Part shown: positions 1 to 8,452 of the stretch, in pieces
How the letters are laid out: every line of letters begins with the position of its first letter
Numbering within the stretch: the stretch's first letter is position 1
From: CAYSRJ01 sp964521865
GTDB lineage: Bacteria > Spirochaetota > B62-G9 > DRHN01
Length of the DNA: 64,000 bases
Assembly (NCBI GenBank): GCA_964521865.1
Contig: CAZFTJ010000018.1
Span: 30,591 to 94,590, forward strand
Direction of reading: 5' to 3'
Made by a program: the position numbers and the translations under genes
Notes under the pieces: model-generated
Told to the model about the DNA's origin: nothing
Seen by the model: only the letters and a program-made list of their open reading frames with translations
Databases searched by the model: none

Positions 1-705
1 TTGTCGTATTCTCTCTTTTGTGAGGTTATACTTTTCGCCGATCTCCTTGAGGGTGAGAGGCTTCTTTCCGTTTAAACCGAAATGTCTCTTTATCACATCC
101 CTCTCAATCGGTTTCAGCTTGCGTATGACGTCATCAATGATCTCCTTCAGATTCTTTTCCATAACCGCCTGTTCGGGATGTTCATACCTGCTGTCGTCAA
201 CGAGATCGAGGATCGTGTCGGAATTGTTATTTTCCGAAAGCTTCTGATCGAGGGAAACCGGCCGGTAGATATTTTTCAATTTCTTGATTGCATCCGTATC
301 ATGTAAATCGTCCTGTTTAGAAAAATGCGTTGCATACTTCAACGGGAGCTTGATGGAGGTTGACTGTTCAAAGATTGCCTTGAGTATATAGTGCCGTATC
401 CACCAGCGTGCATACGAGATGAATTTGAACCCTCTTTCCACATCGAATTTCTCAACGGCCCTGATCAAACCCATGTTCCCTTCGTTAATCAGGTCCATGA
501 GCGGCAATCCGAGATTCTGGTATTTGACGGCAATACTGACGACAAAGCGGAGATTCGAGGTTATGAGTTTCTCCTTCGCCTTTTCATCACCCCGATTTAC
601 GGCCCGCGCGCATAATTGTTCTTCTTTTCTCGATAGAACCGGAATCTTTTCAATCTGTTTTAAATAAATTTGAACTGAGTTTTTATTTGATTTCGCTTTT
701 TCCAT
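1..705 (-). CDS. RNA polymerase sigma-70 family factor (group 2, RpoS/RpoD-like), 3' end cut by window edge
   Basis: This is the first 235 codons of a sigma-70 factor that directs RNA polymerase to a promoter class. It has no acidic region 1.1. Region 1.2 begins near residue 8 (NSVQIYLKQI). Region 2 follows (ITSNLRFVVSIA, then LINEGNMGLIRAVEKFD and the -10 reading segment FISYARWWIR). Region 3 follows, and region 4 runs to the edge, where it is cut inside the helix-turn-helix at NLTRERIRQ. The start is ATG at 705, preceded by GAGGAG with a six-base spacer. It lies 11 bases after the sigma-54 activator gene, so it is probably co-transcribed with that two-component system. Whether it is a stress (RpoS-type) or another group-2 factor cannot be decided here. 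Confidence 0.93.
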   Translation of the reverse strand, partial: MEKAKSNKNSVQIYLKQIEKIPVLSRKEEQLCARAVNRGDEKAKEKLITSNLRFVVSIAVKYQNLGLPLMDLINEGNMGLIRAVEKFDVERGFKFISYARWWIRHYILKAIFEQSTSIKLPLKYATHFSKQDDLHDTDAIKKLKNIYRPVSLDQKLSENNNSDTILDLVDDSRYEHPEQAVMEKNLKEIIDDVIRKLKPIERDVIKRHFGLNGKKPLTLKEIGEKYNLTKERIRQ

Positions 706-716
706 TGTATTCTCCT

Positions 717-2093
717 CTATGTCTGATACCGCGGATAAATGCCGAGCTCCTTTATCTTCCTGCGCAATGTCTTGTAGTCGACCTGCAGCAGTCGGGCGGC
801 TTTTACCCTGTTCCAGCGCGTCTGAGAAAGCACATCTTCTATTGCGCTTTTCTCGGCTTGAAATCTGGCCTGCCTTCCTATATCTTTAAGCGCCTGGTTT
901 TTATATTCCGTTTTCACCTGTTGCGAAGCAAGCATCGGAAAATGAGAAATATTTAATCTGTCGTCACCGGCAAGAATAAAGGCCCTTTCGAGCATATTTT
1001 CCAGTTCTCGCACATTTCCCGGAAAATTATAGCTCACCAGCCTTTTTATGACCTGATCCGGCAGCACGTGAACACTTTTTCTCAATCTCGTATTTAAATC
1101 ATGAATAATCGATTCAACAAGCATGGGAATATCCTCCCGTCTTTCCCGAAGAGGCGGAATGTGAATTGGAACTACATTCAGCCTGTAGTAGAGATCGTCC
1201 CTGAACATTCCCTCTTCAACCATCCCCGTGATGTCTCTATTTGTTGCCGAAATTATCCGCACATCAGCCTTGAATGTATCCTCGCTCCCGATGGGCACTA
1301 TTTCACCGTCCTGAATAACACGAAGAAGTTTGACCTGCATGTTCAACGGCATATCGGCAACTTCGTCGAGAAATATCGTTCCTCCGTCCGCTTTCTTGAA
1401 TTTCCCGGCCCGTTTGCCCACCGCACCGGTAAAGGCTCCCTTCTCATATCCGAAAAGCTCGCTTTCCATTAATGATTCCGGGATGGCGGAACAGTTGACC
1501 GGAACAAAGGGCATTTCCGATCTGCCGCTTCTGCTATGAATTGCCCGCGCAACAAGCTCCTTTCCCGTTCCGCTCTCCCCTGTTATCAGTACATTTACTG
1601 AATCACTCGCCGCAACCCGTTCAATCAGACTGTTGATTTTTTCAGCAGTTTCACTCGATCCTAGAAACCCTTTTTCACCATACAGATCCTTCAGCGTTTC
1701 CCTCAGGTTCAGGTTCTCATGAAACAGGTTGTACGCCTCAACAGCCCGCTGCACCGTTATTATAAGCTCTTCTCTACTAAAGGGTTTGGTTATATAATCA
1801 AAAGCACCGTTTTTTAAAGCAGAAACTGCCGTTTCGATTGTTCCGTATGCGGTCATGATAATTACCTTCGCCTCAAAACCACCCCGTATGACTTCTTTCA
1901 AGAATCCGATTCCCCCCATCCCCGGCATCTTCAAATCGACAAGTATTGCACTGAACATTTCCCTGTTGACAAACTTCAGCGCCTCCTCTGCAGAGTAGGC
2001 CTTTTCTATTGAATAGTTCTCTTTCTTCAGAATATCTGCGATAATGTTCGCCTGCACCTCCTCATCATCAATTACCAGTATCTTAGTCTTCAT
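717..2093 (-). CDS. Sigma-54-dependent response regulator, NtrC family
   Basis: This 458-residue protein has three parts. An N-terminal receiver carries the phospho-acceptor D53 (LVDLKMP) and an acidic pair D9/D10. A central AAA+ domain has Walker A GESGTGKE (172-179), the sigma-54 contact loop GAFTGA (219-224), Walker B GTIFLDE and a RxDLYYRL segment. A C-terminal Fis-type helix-turn-helix spans about 417-450. It should activate sigma-54 promoters when phosphorylated. I chose ATG at 2093 because the receiver begins directly there; an upstream extension lies inside the kinase gene. It overlaps the kinase stop by 11 bases, so the kinase is its likely partner. No sigma-54 gene is in the window. 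Confidence 0.95.
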   Translation of the reverse strand: MKTKILVIDDEEVQANIIADILKKENYSIEKAYSAEEALKFVNREMFSAILVDLKMPGMGGIGFLKEVIRGGFEAKVIIMTAYGTIETAVSALKNGAFDYITKPFSREELIITVQRAVEAYNLFHENLNLRETLKDLYGEKGFLGSSETAEKINSLIERVAASDSVNVLITGESGTGKELVARAIHSRSGRSEMPFVPVNCSAIPESLMESELFGYEKGAFTGAVGKRAGKFKKADGGTIFLDEVADMPLNMQVKLLRVIQDGEIVPIGSEDTFKADVRIISATNRDITGMVEEGMFRDDLYYRLNVVPIHIPPLRERREDIPMLVESIIHDLNTRLRKSVHVLPDQVIKRLVSYNFPGNVRELENMLERAFILAGDDRLNISHFPMLASQQVKTEYKNQALKDIGRQARFQAEKSAIEDVLSQTRWNRVKAARLLQVDYKTLRRKIKELGIYPRYQT

Positions 2094-3306
2094 ATTCTGT
2101 GCCCGCCCGTTTCCTGATTTCCACAGGAAGCTGAAGCATAAATTCGGTTCCCCTGCCGTGTTCACTGCTGAGAGATATTTTTCCCTGATGCCGCTGGATG
2201 ATCTCCTGAATGAGAGACAGACCCAGCCCGAAGCCCTGTTTTTTAGTTGTGTAAAAAGGGTTGTATACCTTGTGAACCTTGTCTTCGGGTATTCCTATTC
2301 CGCTGTCCGACACAATGACTGTAATAAAGTTATCGGCTGCCATGCTCGATGAAATTGCTATTGTACCGCCTCTCGGCATTGCCTCGATCGAGTTGATAAT
2401 CAGATTCGAAAACACCTGCATGAGCTTGTCACGATCTGCATCTATGAACGGGAGGTCAGAGGTTAAATCGAGCTCCATACGAATGTCCTGCTTAATACAC
2501 TCGGTCTCAAATACGGATACCGCCTCCCTTATGACACCGTTTATATCTTCCTTCCGAAACCTGTACATATGGGGTTTGGTAAGTCTGAGAAAACCCTCAA
2601 CAACCCTGTTTATTCTGCTCAGCTCCTTCTTCAAGTTCTCGGAAAGCTTGTAAAACTCGTATCTTTTTTCAGGAGTATCGGGACTGAGGTTTTTCTGAAT
2701 GTACTCCACGATCAGGCCGACTGTATTGATTGGGTTTTTTATCTCATGAGCAACTCCGGCAGCGAGGTTTTTCGTAAGCTCGACACTCTCAACAGCGGTT
2801 TTCATTTCCTCTCGTTCCCGGATATCTTCCTTAAGACGCTCGATAGAATCGTTCAGGACATTCAATGCCGTGCATTTGAGTTTCAGTTTTTTCGTATCAA
2901 AGCGAGAATTATGTTTGATGCCGGAAAAATCGGCAAACTGGACAATCGGTTTCGTAATTTTTCTCGTTATATACATTGACAGAACAACGAACAGAAGCAG
3001 TGATGAGCCGAAAATCAACAGCACATGGTTTCTGAATGCCTGAATACTTGCCACCGCATAGGAGGCGTTATTTACCCCTTCCATCAGGGAACGATCTTTC
3101 GTGACCACCAGGATGCTTCGGATGTCGCCTCCCATGATCCTGTTGAACAGGTTGTTGTAGTCGAGAAGCTTTGCGTATTCACTCTGCAGTGTCCGAATAC
3201 CCCGTTCAGCCCTCTGTTCGAGCAGGAAAACCATCCCCAGGTCGATCACAAGGAGAAAAATGAATGCAGTAATCAATTTATTTCTGATGCACATTTTTTT
3301 AAACAT
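2083..3306 (-). CDS. Membrane sensor histidine kinase, NtrB/ZraS-like
   Basis: This 407-residue kinase has two membrane helices (about 11-30 and 95-114) flanking a short periplasmic sensor of about 65 residues. The H-box has phospho-acceptor H187 (GVAHEIKNPINTVG). The ATPase has an N-box (NLIINSIEAM), G1 (SDSGIGIPEDK) and G2 (GFGLGLSLIQEII), all intact. It is expected to autophosphorylate and donate to the downstream NtrC-type regulator, whose gene overlaps its 3' end. The signal is unknown. The first codon is ATG at 3306, with GGTGATG-like purines just upstream. Confidence 0.94.
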   Translation of the reverse strand: MFKKMCIRNKLITAFIFLLVIDLGMVFLLEQRAERGIRTLQSEYAKLLDYNNLFNRIMGGDIRSILVVTKDRSLMEGVNNASYAVASIQAFRNHVLLIFGSSLLLFVVLSMYITRKITKPIVQFADFSGIKHNSRFDTKKLKLKCTALNVLNDSIERLKEDIREREEMKTAVESVELTKNLAAGVAHEIKNPINTVGLIVEYIQKNLSPDTPEKRYEFYKLSENLKKELSRINRVVEGFLRLTKPHMYRFRKEDINGVIREAVSVFETECIKQDIRMELDLTSDLPFIDADRDKLMQVFSNLIINSIEAMPRGGTIAISSSMAADNFITVIVSDSGIGIPEDKVHKVYNPFYTTKKQGFGLGLSLIQEIIQRHQGKISLSSEHGRGTEFMLQLPVEIRKRAGTEYED

Positions 3307-3591
3307 AGAACATCACCATGTAAAAATATGCAATAAATATACCGAAAAAGCGTTGAAAAAATCACATTCTATAAATTATTACATTACTATAATTATATTA
3401 TTAATAATATAATATGATAACTTATAGTTCTTCAAGTGTATGCAATTATAGACCTTTTATTGCCTAAAATAGGGCATAAACGCCCTATTTTCAAGAAAAA
3501 TCGGGGGAGCCCTGAGAGAAATTGATCATGAAAGCAGCATGTTCCGACGTTATTTGTGTATTGAAGGTGGAATCCAGCCGGTCGTATTTCT
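3307..3591. other. AT-rich intergenic region with a 22-bp perfect palindrome
   Basis: This 285-base gap lies upstream of the kinase-regulator-sigma operon and downstream of the hydrolase gene. It is strikingly AT-rich around 3360-3420. Positions 3392-3413 form a perfect palindrome centred on TTAA, with arms ATTATATTATT and AATAATATAAT. It sits about 90 bases upstream of the kinase start and could be a regulatory or curved-DNA element. I see no convincing -35/-10 pair. The far side carries the hairpin at 3466-3491. Confidence 0.5.
3466..3491 (-). terminator. Intrinsic terminator after the MBL-fold hydrolase gene
   Basis: A perfect 10-bp stem, AAAATAGGGC (3466-3475) with GCCCTATTTT (3482-3491), encloses the 6-base loop ATAAAC. 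The A/T ends give a U-rich tail in either direction. It lies about 100 bases past the stop of the minus-strand hydrolase gene. Confidence 0.7.
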
Positions 3592-4227
3592 TCATGATCG
3601 GTGTACCGGCAACATAATCCCTTTCTCACCGACAAGCGCAATAAACTTCTTGGCATCACTTTCCGAGCCCACAACAGAACCGTAGTGCATGGGAACGGCA
3701 ACACGGGGATTGATGATCTGTGCGGCTTCGGCAGCTTCATTGTAATCCATGGTATAGGTTCCGCCAACAGGGAAAAACGCAATATCGGCACGTATATCCT
3801 TCATCTCGGGTATCATGTCTGTATCGCCGGGAATATAGTAGGAAATCCCGTCAAGTGTAAATACGTACCCATTCCACATTTTTTCCTTCGGGTGGAATTC
3901 CTTGTCGATGTTGTATGCAGGCACGGCCTTGATGTTCACACCGCCGACGCCGATCGATTCAAAAGGTTCGAGGCCGATTACCTCTTTCGTTATCGTGTTT
4001 AGAGCATTTACGCAGTCTTTACTGGATACTATTGTGGTATTTTCTCCGGCGACTTTTTTAATGTCCTCCGGTGAACAGTGATCGAAGTGACTGTGCGTTA
4101 CCAAAACAATATCCGCACTATCATTTTCATCGATCTGATAAGGGTCGGTGTAGATAAGCACACTTCCTATTATTTTGAATGTTGCATGCCCGAGATAATC
4201 GATGCCCTCAATACGTTTATTGTCCAT
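3592..4227 (-). CDS. Metallo-beta-lactamase-fold hydrolase (UlaG/COG2220-like)
   Basis: The protein is 211 residues, a typical length for single-domain members. The metal motif HSHFDH is at 45-50, with further ligands expected at the GDTDM segment (about 130) and at the late MHYG histidine. The family hydrolyses phosphodiesters or lactones, and the substrate is unknown here. The start at 4227 is chosen for its Shine-Dalgarno AAGGAG six bases upstream; an in-frame ATG further upstream lacks one. The gene stands alone between the hybrid kinase and the two-component operon. It has no signal peptide, so it is cytoplasmic. Confidence 0.88.
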   Translation of the reverse strand: MDNKRIEGIDYLGHATFKIIGSVLIYTDPYQIDENDSADIVLVTHSHFDHCSPEDIKKVAGENTTIVSSKDCVNALNTITKEVIGLEPFESIGVGGVNIKAVPAYNIDKEFHPKEKMWNGYVFTLDGISYYIPGDTDMIPEMKDIRADIAFFPVGGTYTMDYNEAAEAAQIINPRVAVPMHYGSVVGSESDAKKFIALVGEKGIMLPVHRS

Positions 4228-4334
4228 CCCCTTCTCCTTATAATTAAATCGGCACATCACGCTCCGGAATATTCATTCCCCATTTCCTCTCCCCAATTCA
4301 CCGGTTTATTGTCGTATATGTCTACACGAATGAT

Positions 4335-5855
4335 TCAATCTACGATTCCCTTCTGCAGTGCAACCTTTTTTGCAATATCGTAGAGATCGATCATCTCAAA
4401 GGGTTTTTTGATGCACGCATACACGCCGTATTTGTACAGCTGCTCTTCGTCGAGCGATTCCCTGCCTGTTATAAATACTATCTTCGCCTCGTTATTGTTT
4501 TCCAGAATCTTTTGTGCCGCTTCCACACCCCCCATTTTCGGCATGAGGTAATCCATAAAAATGAGATCGAAAGGTTTCTCCTTCGCTACTGCAAGTCCGA
4601 ATTCTCCGTCCTCGGCGAGGGTTACCCTGCATCCTTTTTTGTCAAAGAAGTAGTAAATGGTGTTCCGGACATATTCTTCATCATCAACGACAAGTATCTC
4701 CATATCGAGGTTGTCAATATGCGCATATGCATGTTTGGCCTCTATTTTCTCAACCGCTTTTGCTTCAGAGGTAACCTTCTCTACCGGAAGTCTCAATAAA
4801 TATACGACATCGCCCTTTTGGCTTCTATCAACCTGTATTTCACCTCCGTGGTTGTGCACAATGCGATTACAGATGGACAGAACGTTTCTGTTTTCTATTT
4901 TTCCTTCCTTGCTGTCTATCTTTAAAACTGGCTGATTAAAAGTGAAAATTCTTTGAAGCGAAGTAAAGTCTTTTTCATCGAGCATGTATCCGTCGCCGGT
5001 GCAGCTGACGACTGCTTCCCGCCCATCGCTGTTCAGTGTCAGGGAGAGGAGTTGTTTTTCCTGCAGGTTGTTCACCACATCATTCAAAAGATTGAAAACA
5101 ACCTGCACAAGCTGATCGTAATCGCCTTTGACTTCCGCATTCCCGTCTATTTTCTGTTCAATTTTTATCTGCTTGGTCTTGATGGGTGTTCTCAGAAGCT
5201 CAGCAGATTCTCTGACAACCTCCCGCAGTGATACAGACTCAAGATTAGGGTTTTCAATACGGAGGAACGCCCGTAAATTCTTGATCTCATGCCGGACTCT
5301 GTATGCCGAATCAAGCACAACATGAAAGGAATCCTGGATGAGCTTTTTATCATTGGGATTCAGCTGGGCAAGCTCTGCATACCCCTGCATGCCGGTTAGT
5401 ATATTGTTTATGGCATGGGCGGTTTCGCTTAAAAGCTTTTTCGAGAACTCCGATGAAGCACCGGATGGTGCTGCCCCCGCATGGCTTTTTATCCACAGGT
5501 ATTTGTACACAGTATAGAGCAACTGTTCGAATACCTGCGGTTCAAAAGCAAGGGGAAGAAGGGCGTCTGCACCTGCGTCATATGGAACTCCGGTATCTTC
5601 TTCTGTTGTAAGGATAACGAGGGAAACCGCGTCGCGGCTTACTTTCAGCTCTGCCAGTTTCTTTTTTACTTCAGTGAAAAATGCATAATCACAAAACAGC
5701 ACACATTCAGAAAGCTGAGATACATAATGCGCAACCTGTCTTAAGCTTTCGACTGCAACTGGTTCGTAGCCGAATGATTGTGACAGCTCAATGAAACTTT
5801 CATAACAGCCGCTGTCCCCGTGAAGCATCTGTGAATAAAGTATAGATTTCTTCAA
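4335..5855 (-). CDS. Hybrid histidine kinase-like protein with an eroded ATPase and a C-terminal receiver
   Basis: This soluble 506-residue protein starts with a receiver-like domain (about 1-118) lacking a clear phospho-aspartate. A dimerisation helix with H147 follows (SETAHAINNILTG, where HEIKNP would be usual). The HATPase-like domain is degenerate: the N-box reads NLLNDVVNNL, the G1 motif is reduced to CTGDGYMLDE, and the G2 glycines are replaced by NRNVLSIC. The C-terminal receiver (about 385-500) is intact, with D435 in FMDYLMP and a KKPF motif. It may serve as a phosphorelay or phosphatase rather than an active kinase. The start is TTG at 5855, supported by GGAAGG eight to ten bases upstream. 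Confidence 0.88.
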   Translation of the reverse strand: MKKSILYSQMLHGDSGCYESFIELSQSFGYEPVAVESLRQVAHYVSQLSECVLFCDYAFFTEVKKKLAELKVSRDAVSLVILTTEEDTGVPYDAGADALLPLAFEPQVFEQLLYTVYKYLWIKSHAGAAPSGASSEFSKKLLSETAHAINNILTGMQGYAELAQLNPNDKKLIQDSFHVVLDSAYRVRHEIKNLRAFLRIENPNLESVSLREVVRESAELLRTPIKTKQIKIEQKIDGNAEVKGDYDQLVQVVFNLLNDVVNNLQEKQLLSLTLNSDGREAVVSCTGDGYMLDEKDFTSLQRIFTFNQPVLKIDSKEGKIENRNVLSICNRIVHNHGGEIQVDRSQKGDVVYLLRLPVEKVTSEAKAVEKIEAKHAYAHIDNLDMEILVVDDEEYVRNTIYYFFDKKGCRVTLAEDGEFGLAVAKEKPFDLIFMDYLMPKMGGVEAAQKILENNNEAKIVFITGRESLDEEQLYKYGVYACIKKPFEMIDLYDIAKKVALQKGIVD

Positions 5856-6060
5856 ATCCGTTTTCCTTCCCGCCCCACAACTGCACTCTAATTTTAAAAC
5901 AGACTGTCTGGTATTTCAACTTTTTCTCGCACATCAGGAATTGCACCTGCCCTGCAGGACATCCGAATAAGAACGAGTTGTGCGGAAAGCTGAGTCATGT
6001 CATTCGGTAATGGTACTCGCACCACCTGAGATCAGGCTTTGATAAAACCGGTTGGAAGGT

Positions 6061-6522
6061 TTACGGCTCCTTGCCGCTGTTCCCGTTATCGGAGTATTGT
6101 TCGTCCTCTTCAATACCGAATACTTCTATTATTTCATGATTGCAGGAAATAAAATCATCCAGTGTGTCCTGCATCGATTCGACATTAAGGCCCGAGAAAT
6201 AGAGTTTTGTAAAAATGGTAAAATTAATCTCATCGTCTGTCTTCATGATATTGAAATAATTGCCGTATTCATAACAGATATTCATCATTGATTCGAGATG
6301 TTCTTTGAGAAAATCCTCCTCATCGATGTCGAAGGTATAGGAATATGCCAGCTCGAGGAAATTGCTCTCCTTTTCCACAAAAATCGATCCGCCTATTTCA
6401 GTATTACTGGAAAAAGATGCCTGGTAGAGGTCTTCTGTTTCCTCTCTGTCGAAAATTTTATAGCCGAGCTCGCTGAAAATCGTTTCGATCGTTTCTATCA
6501 GCTCTTTTATGTCATCTTCCAT
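6061..6522 (-). CDS. Conserved-looking acidic protein of unknown function (possible YbjN/secretion-chaperone fold)
   Basis: This 153-residue, strongly acidic protein has no signal peptide or membrane helix. The alternating strand/helix pattern (FSELGYKIFD, GGSIFVEKES, LELAYSYTFD) recalls YbjN-like or type III chaperone-like folds, but I do not recognise the family with confidence. The start ATG at 6522 has a modest AAGG nine bases upstream. It is separated from the hybrid kinase by about 200 bases in which I see no further gene. Confidence 0.65.
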   Translation of the reverse strand: MEDDIKELIETIETIFSELGYKIFDREETEDLYQASFSSNTEIGGSIFVEKESNFLELAYSYTFDIDEEDFLKEHLESMMNICYEYGNYFNIMKTDDEINFTIFTKLYFSGLNVESMQDTLDDFISCNHEIIEVFGIEEDEQYSDNGNSGKEP

Positions 6523-6639
6523 TTTCTTTGACCTTTTTATTGACGGCGGATTCCCTGCGGAAAAATGCCATTTTATTCACATGCTCAGCAGACCTGCGTC
6601 CGTCTGAATGAAGCTCGTCCTGCCGCATACAACCAAACC

Positions 6640-6900
6640 GCACGCGATCGGAGGCGGACACTTCCGCCTCCGCCGCCGCTGATTCACGAGCCTCAACGAC
6701 AAGTTATCCGGACGCTTCGAATCCGGATAATGTTGAAAATGCTGAAAGTACCGCCGGTGCGAGCATCAGGATTTGTTACACAACGCTTCGCGCCGTATAA
6801 CAAATCCAGTTGAGCGGACATACCCCCCCCTTACAAGCCTTCGGCTTGACGCGGAGAACATGTCGAAGATGCTGATGAGTACCGCTCACCGGCGGCATTA
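6640..6900. repeat. Mosaic intergenic repeat, copy R1 (long, with three hairpins)
   Basis: This GC-rich stretch fills the gap between two minus-strand genes. It holds a perfect 9-bp hairpin at 6650-6671 (GGAGGCGGA, loop CACT). It holds the family palindrome at 6704-6730 (TTATCCGGA, spacer CGCTTCGAA, TCCGGATAA). A 10-bp inverted repeat follows, GGATTTGTTA (6769-6778) with TAACAAATCC (6798-6807). There are then a C8 run and the modules CGCGGAGAACATGTCG and CGCTCACCGGCGG. The palindrome recurs at 44622-44648 with one mismatch, and other modules recur near 33.3, 38.7 and 52.3 kb. I see no gene in it. Confidence 0.8.
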
Positions 6901-7197
6901 CTCGCCGGGGAGAATACCTTCACTCTCTTCCTGTGGGAAAAGTGATTTGAGTCTCTTGATAACACGTTCCTCTTCAATCGTGTGTATACCGAGTGTACTT
7001 TCGCTCCACATGAGCATAATCTTTGCCTCATGCGGAGTTATCGATATTTTATCCAGCTGAATATTTTCCAGCTTTTTCAGCAGAATTGTTTCTTCAGGAA
7101 CTTCAACATCGCCATCACCCCAGTGCCCGCCGTGAATTGCACTGTCCGCCCATATCTTGATGGCCCGAGCTTCATTTTCTGAAAGCGGTAAATCCAT
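6898..7197 (-). CDS. Small protein of unknown function
   Basis: The protein is 99 residues and soluble, with two similar halves. Each has the pattern acidic-EA-KI-W-S (ENEARAIKIWADSAI and PHEAKIMLMWSESTL), which suggests an internal duplication with helical repeats. I do not recognise the family. The start ATG at 7197 has no clear Shine-Dalgarno, and a perfect TATAAT-type -10 lies at 7221-7226 on the same strand. Its stop codon touches the end of repeat R1. It is divergent from rpmB. Confidence 0.6.
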   Translation of the reverse strand: MDLPLSENEARAIKIWADSAIHGGHWGDGDVEVPEETILLKKLENIQLDKISITPHEAKIMLMWSESTLGIHTIEEERVIKRLKSLFPQEESEGILPGE

Positions 7198-7241
7198 GTG
7201 AAGAAAGCTAATTGAATTGAATTATATCGTCAAGAATTAAC

Positions 7242-7270
7242 TTGACACTGGATAGTCGATGCCGTATATT
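7242..7270 (+). promoter_or_regulatory. Sigma-70 promoter of rpmB
   Basis: The -35 is TTGACA (7242-7247) and the -10 is TATATT (7265-7270), separated by exactly 17 bases. The predicted start is near 7277, giving a 5' UTR of about 27 bases before the rpmB ATG. Confidence 0.85.
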
Positions 7271-7303
7271 CCACCCGTTGATTCAGAAATGTGGAGAATA
7301 GTA

Positions 7304-7534
7304 ATGGCGCATGTGTGTGAAATATGCGGGAAGAGACCGGCTGCGGGAAGATCGTATGCAACTCGCGGTCTTGCAAAAAGAAAAAATGGGGCCGGTGTTA
7401 AAATAACAGGCATCACAAAACGAAGTTTCAGACCGAATATCATTAAAAAACGTATTGTTCGTGACGGATCGATAAAAAATGTAAAGATTTGTACATCTTG
7501 TCTGAGAAGCGGCAAGGTTCAACTGGCCCCGTAA
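7304..7534 (+). CDS. rpmB: 50S ribosomal protein L28
   Basis: This 76-residue ribosomal protein of the large subunit is the usual size for L28. It begins MAHVCEICGK and contains the family segments GITKRSFRPN and VKICTSCLRSGK. Two CxxC pairs (CEIC and CTSC) indicate the zinc-binding form. The start at 7304 has GGAG seven bases upstream; the frame extends further upstream, but only through the promoter. It is a single-gene plus-strand unit flanked by minus-strand genes, with its own strong promoter. No clear hairpin terminator follows before the convergent neighbour. Confidence 0.97.
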   Translation: MAHVCEICGKRPAAGRSYATRGLAKRKNGAGVKITGITKRSFRPNIIKKRIVRDGSIKNVKICTSCLRSGKVQLAP

Positions 7535-7615
7535 AACAATCTACATTCGACAACGACGTACGGGTGTAATTATCGGATAGTGAAGAATTTACAGCAGTAG
7601 GGCGTGTTTATCTGC

Positions 7616-8452
7616 TTACTCCGCACGAAGAGAATCGATGATGATCGCAACTCTTCCCTGCATCAGCTTTTCCCGTGAATCCTCCTTCTGAAGCAGAACC
7701 CGCGCATCGTCCACCGATACGGCAATATCCGTTTCAATGAGTTTGTCATCGCGGATCGCAACTATCCTGTATGGATTATCACCGACTCTCTCTTCGCATA
7801 ACCGGTCATTCGGGTCATCAATATACTGAACGGCTCCCCATTTCCTGAAGCTCTCCGTATACATCAGATCTACAGAAAATACGAGCGTGTGGTTGCTGTC
7901 GAATACTTTTGGTGCTGCAGCCGGGACCTTTCCCAGGCCGCGCGCATCGATCACCAGGCCCGTAAACGCGGTAGAATGCACAAATCGTTCATACGAATGA
8001 AAGTTTCCGGTGTCATACCCTGCTTCAAAAAGCAGATGCACGAACCCATTTTCACCGAAAAGGGGAAATATCTTCTCGATCAGTACATCCTGTTGAATGT
8101 ACCTTATCTCAGATTTGCGTATTCCGGCGTAGTAGGTGTAAAGACGACGGTTTTTTGCATAATCGGAACGGATGATATTCGCAGCAGTTTTATATGCATT
8201 CACCCGTACTTTATTCATTGAACGTATGAAATTTTCAAACAGCTCTTCTTCAGCCCGCTGCTGGGCCGCATATTGCCAATCAGCTTCGTTTCCGCTCTCT
8301 TCCTCTGAAACAGTCGACACTGCCGAAACCTTCAGCTCCATTTTCCGCCAATCCAGCGTTCCTGTATTCTGACCCGCGAAAAGAGCGCAGGCACCGAATA
8401 TAAAGAAACCGGCGATGATTATTTTGAGTAACCGAACCATTAATCGATCCAT
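7616..8452 (-). CDS. Secreted LPP20/FlgP-like protein of unknown function
   Basis: This 278-residue protein has a clear signal peptide with a hydrophobic core at about 9-26 and a likely cleavage after ALFA. The segment TGLVIDARGLGKVPAAAPKV is characteristic of LPP20-type envelope proteins found in several Gram-negative groups. The remainder is mixed alpha/beta with a long helical part around 60-110. It is probably periplasmic or surface associated. The upstream Nudix gene ends with TAATG, so an ATG at 8440 that is translationally coupled is an alternative start. Confidence 0.75.
   Translation of the reverse strand: MDRLMVRLLKIIIAGFFIFGACALFAGQNTGTLDWRKMELKVSAVSTVSEEESGNEADWQYAAQQRAEEELFENFIRSMNKVRVNAYKTAANIIRSDYAKNRRLYTYYAGIRKSEIRYIQQDVLIEKIFPLFGENGFVHLLFEAGYDTGNFHSYERFVHSTAFTGLVIDARGLGKVPAAAPKVFDSNHTLVFSVDLMYTESFRKWGAVQYIDDPNDRLCEERVGDNPYRIVAIRDDKLIETDIAVSVDDARVLLQKEDSREKLMQGRVAIIIDSLRAE

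Noticed and set aside
717..2165. Longer 482-residue form of the NtrC regulator
   Set aside because: The extra 24 residues overlap the kinase C-terminus and precede the receiver, which begins at the ATG at 2093.
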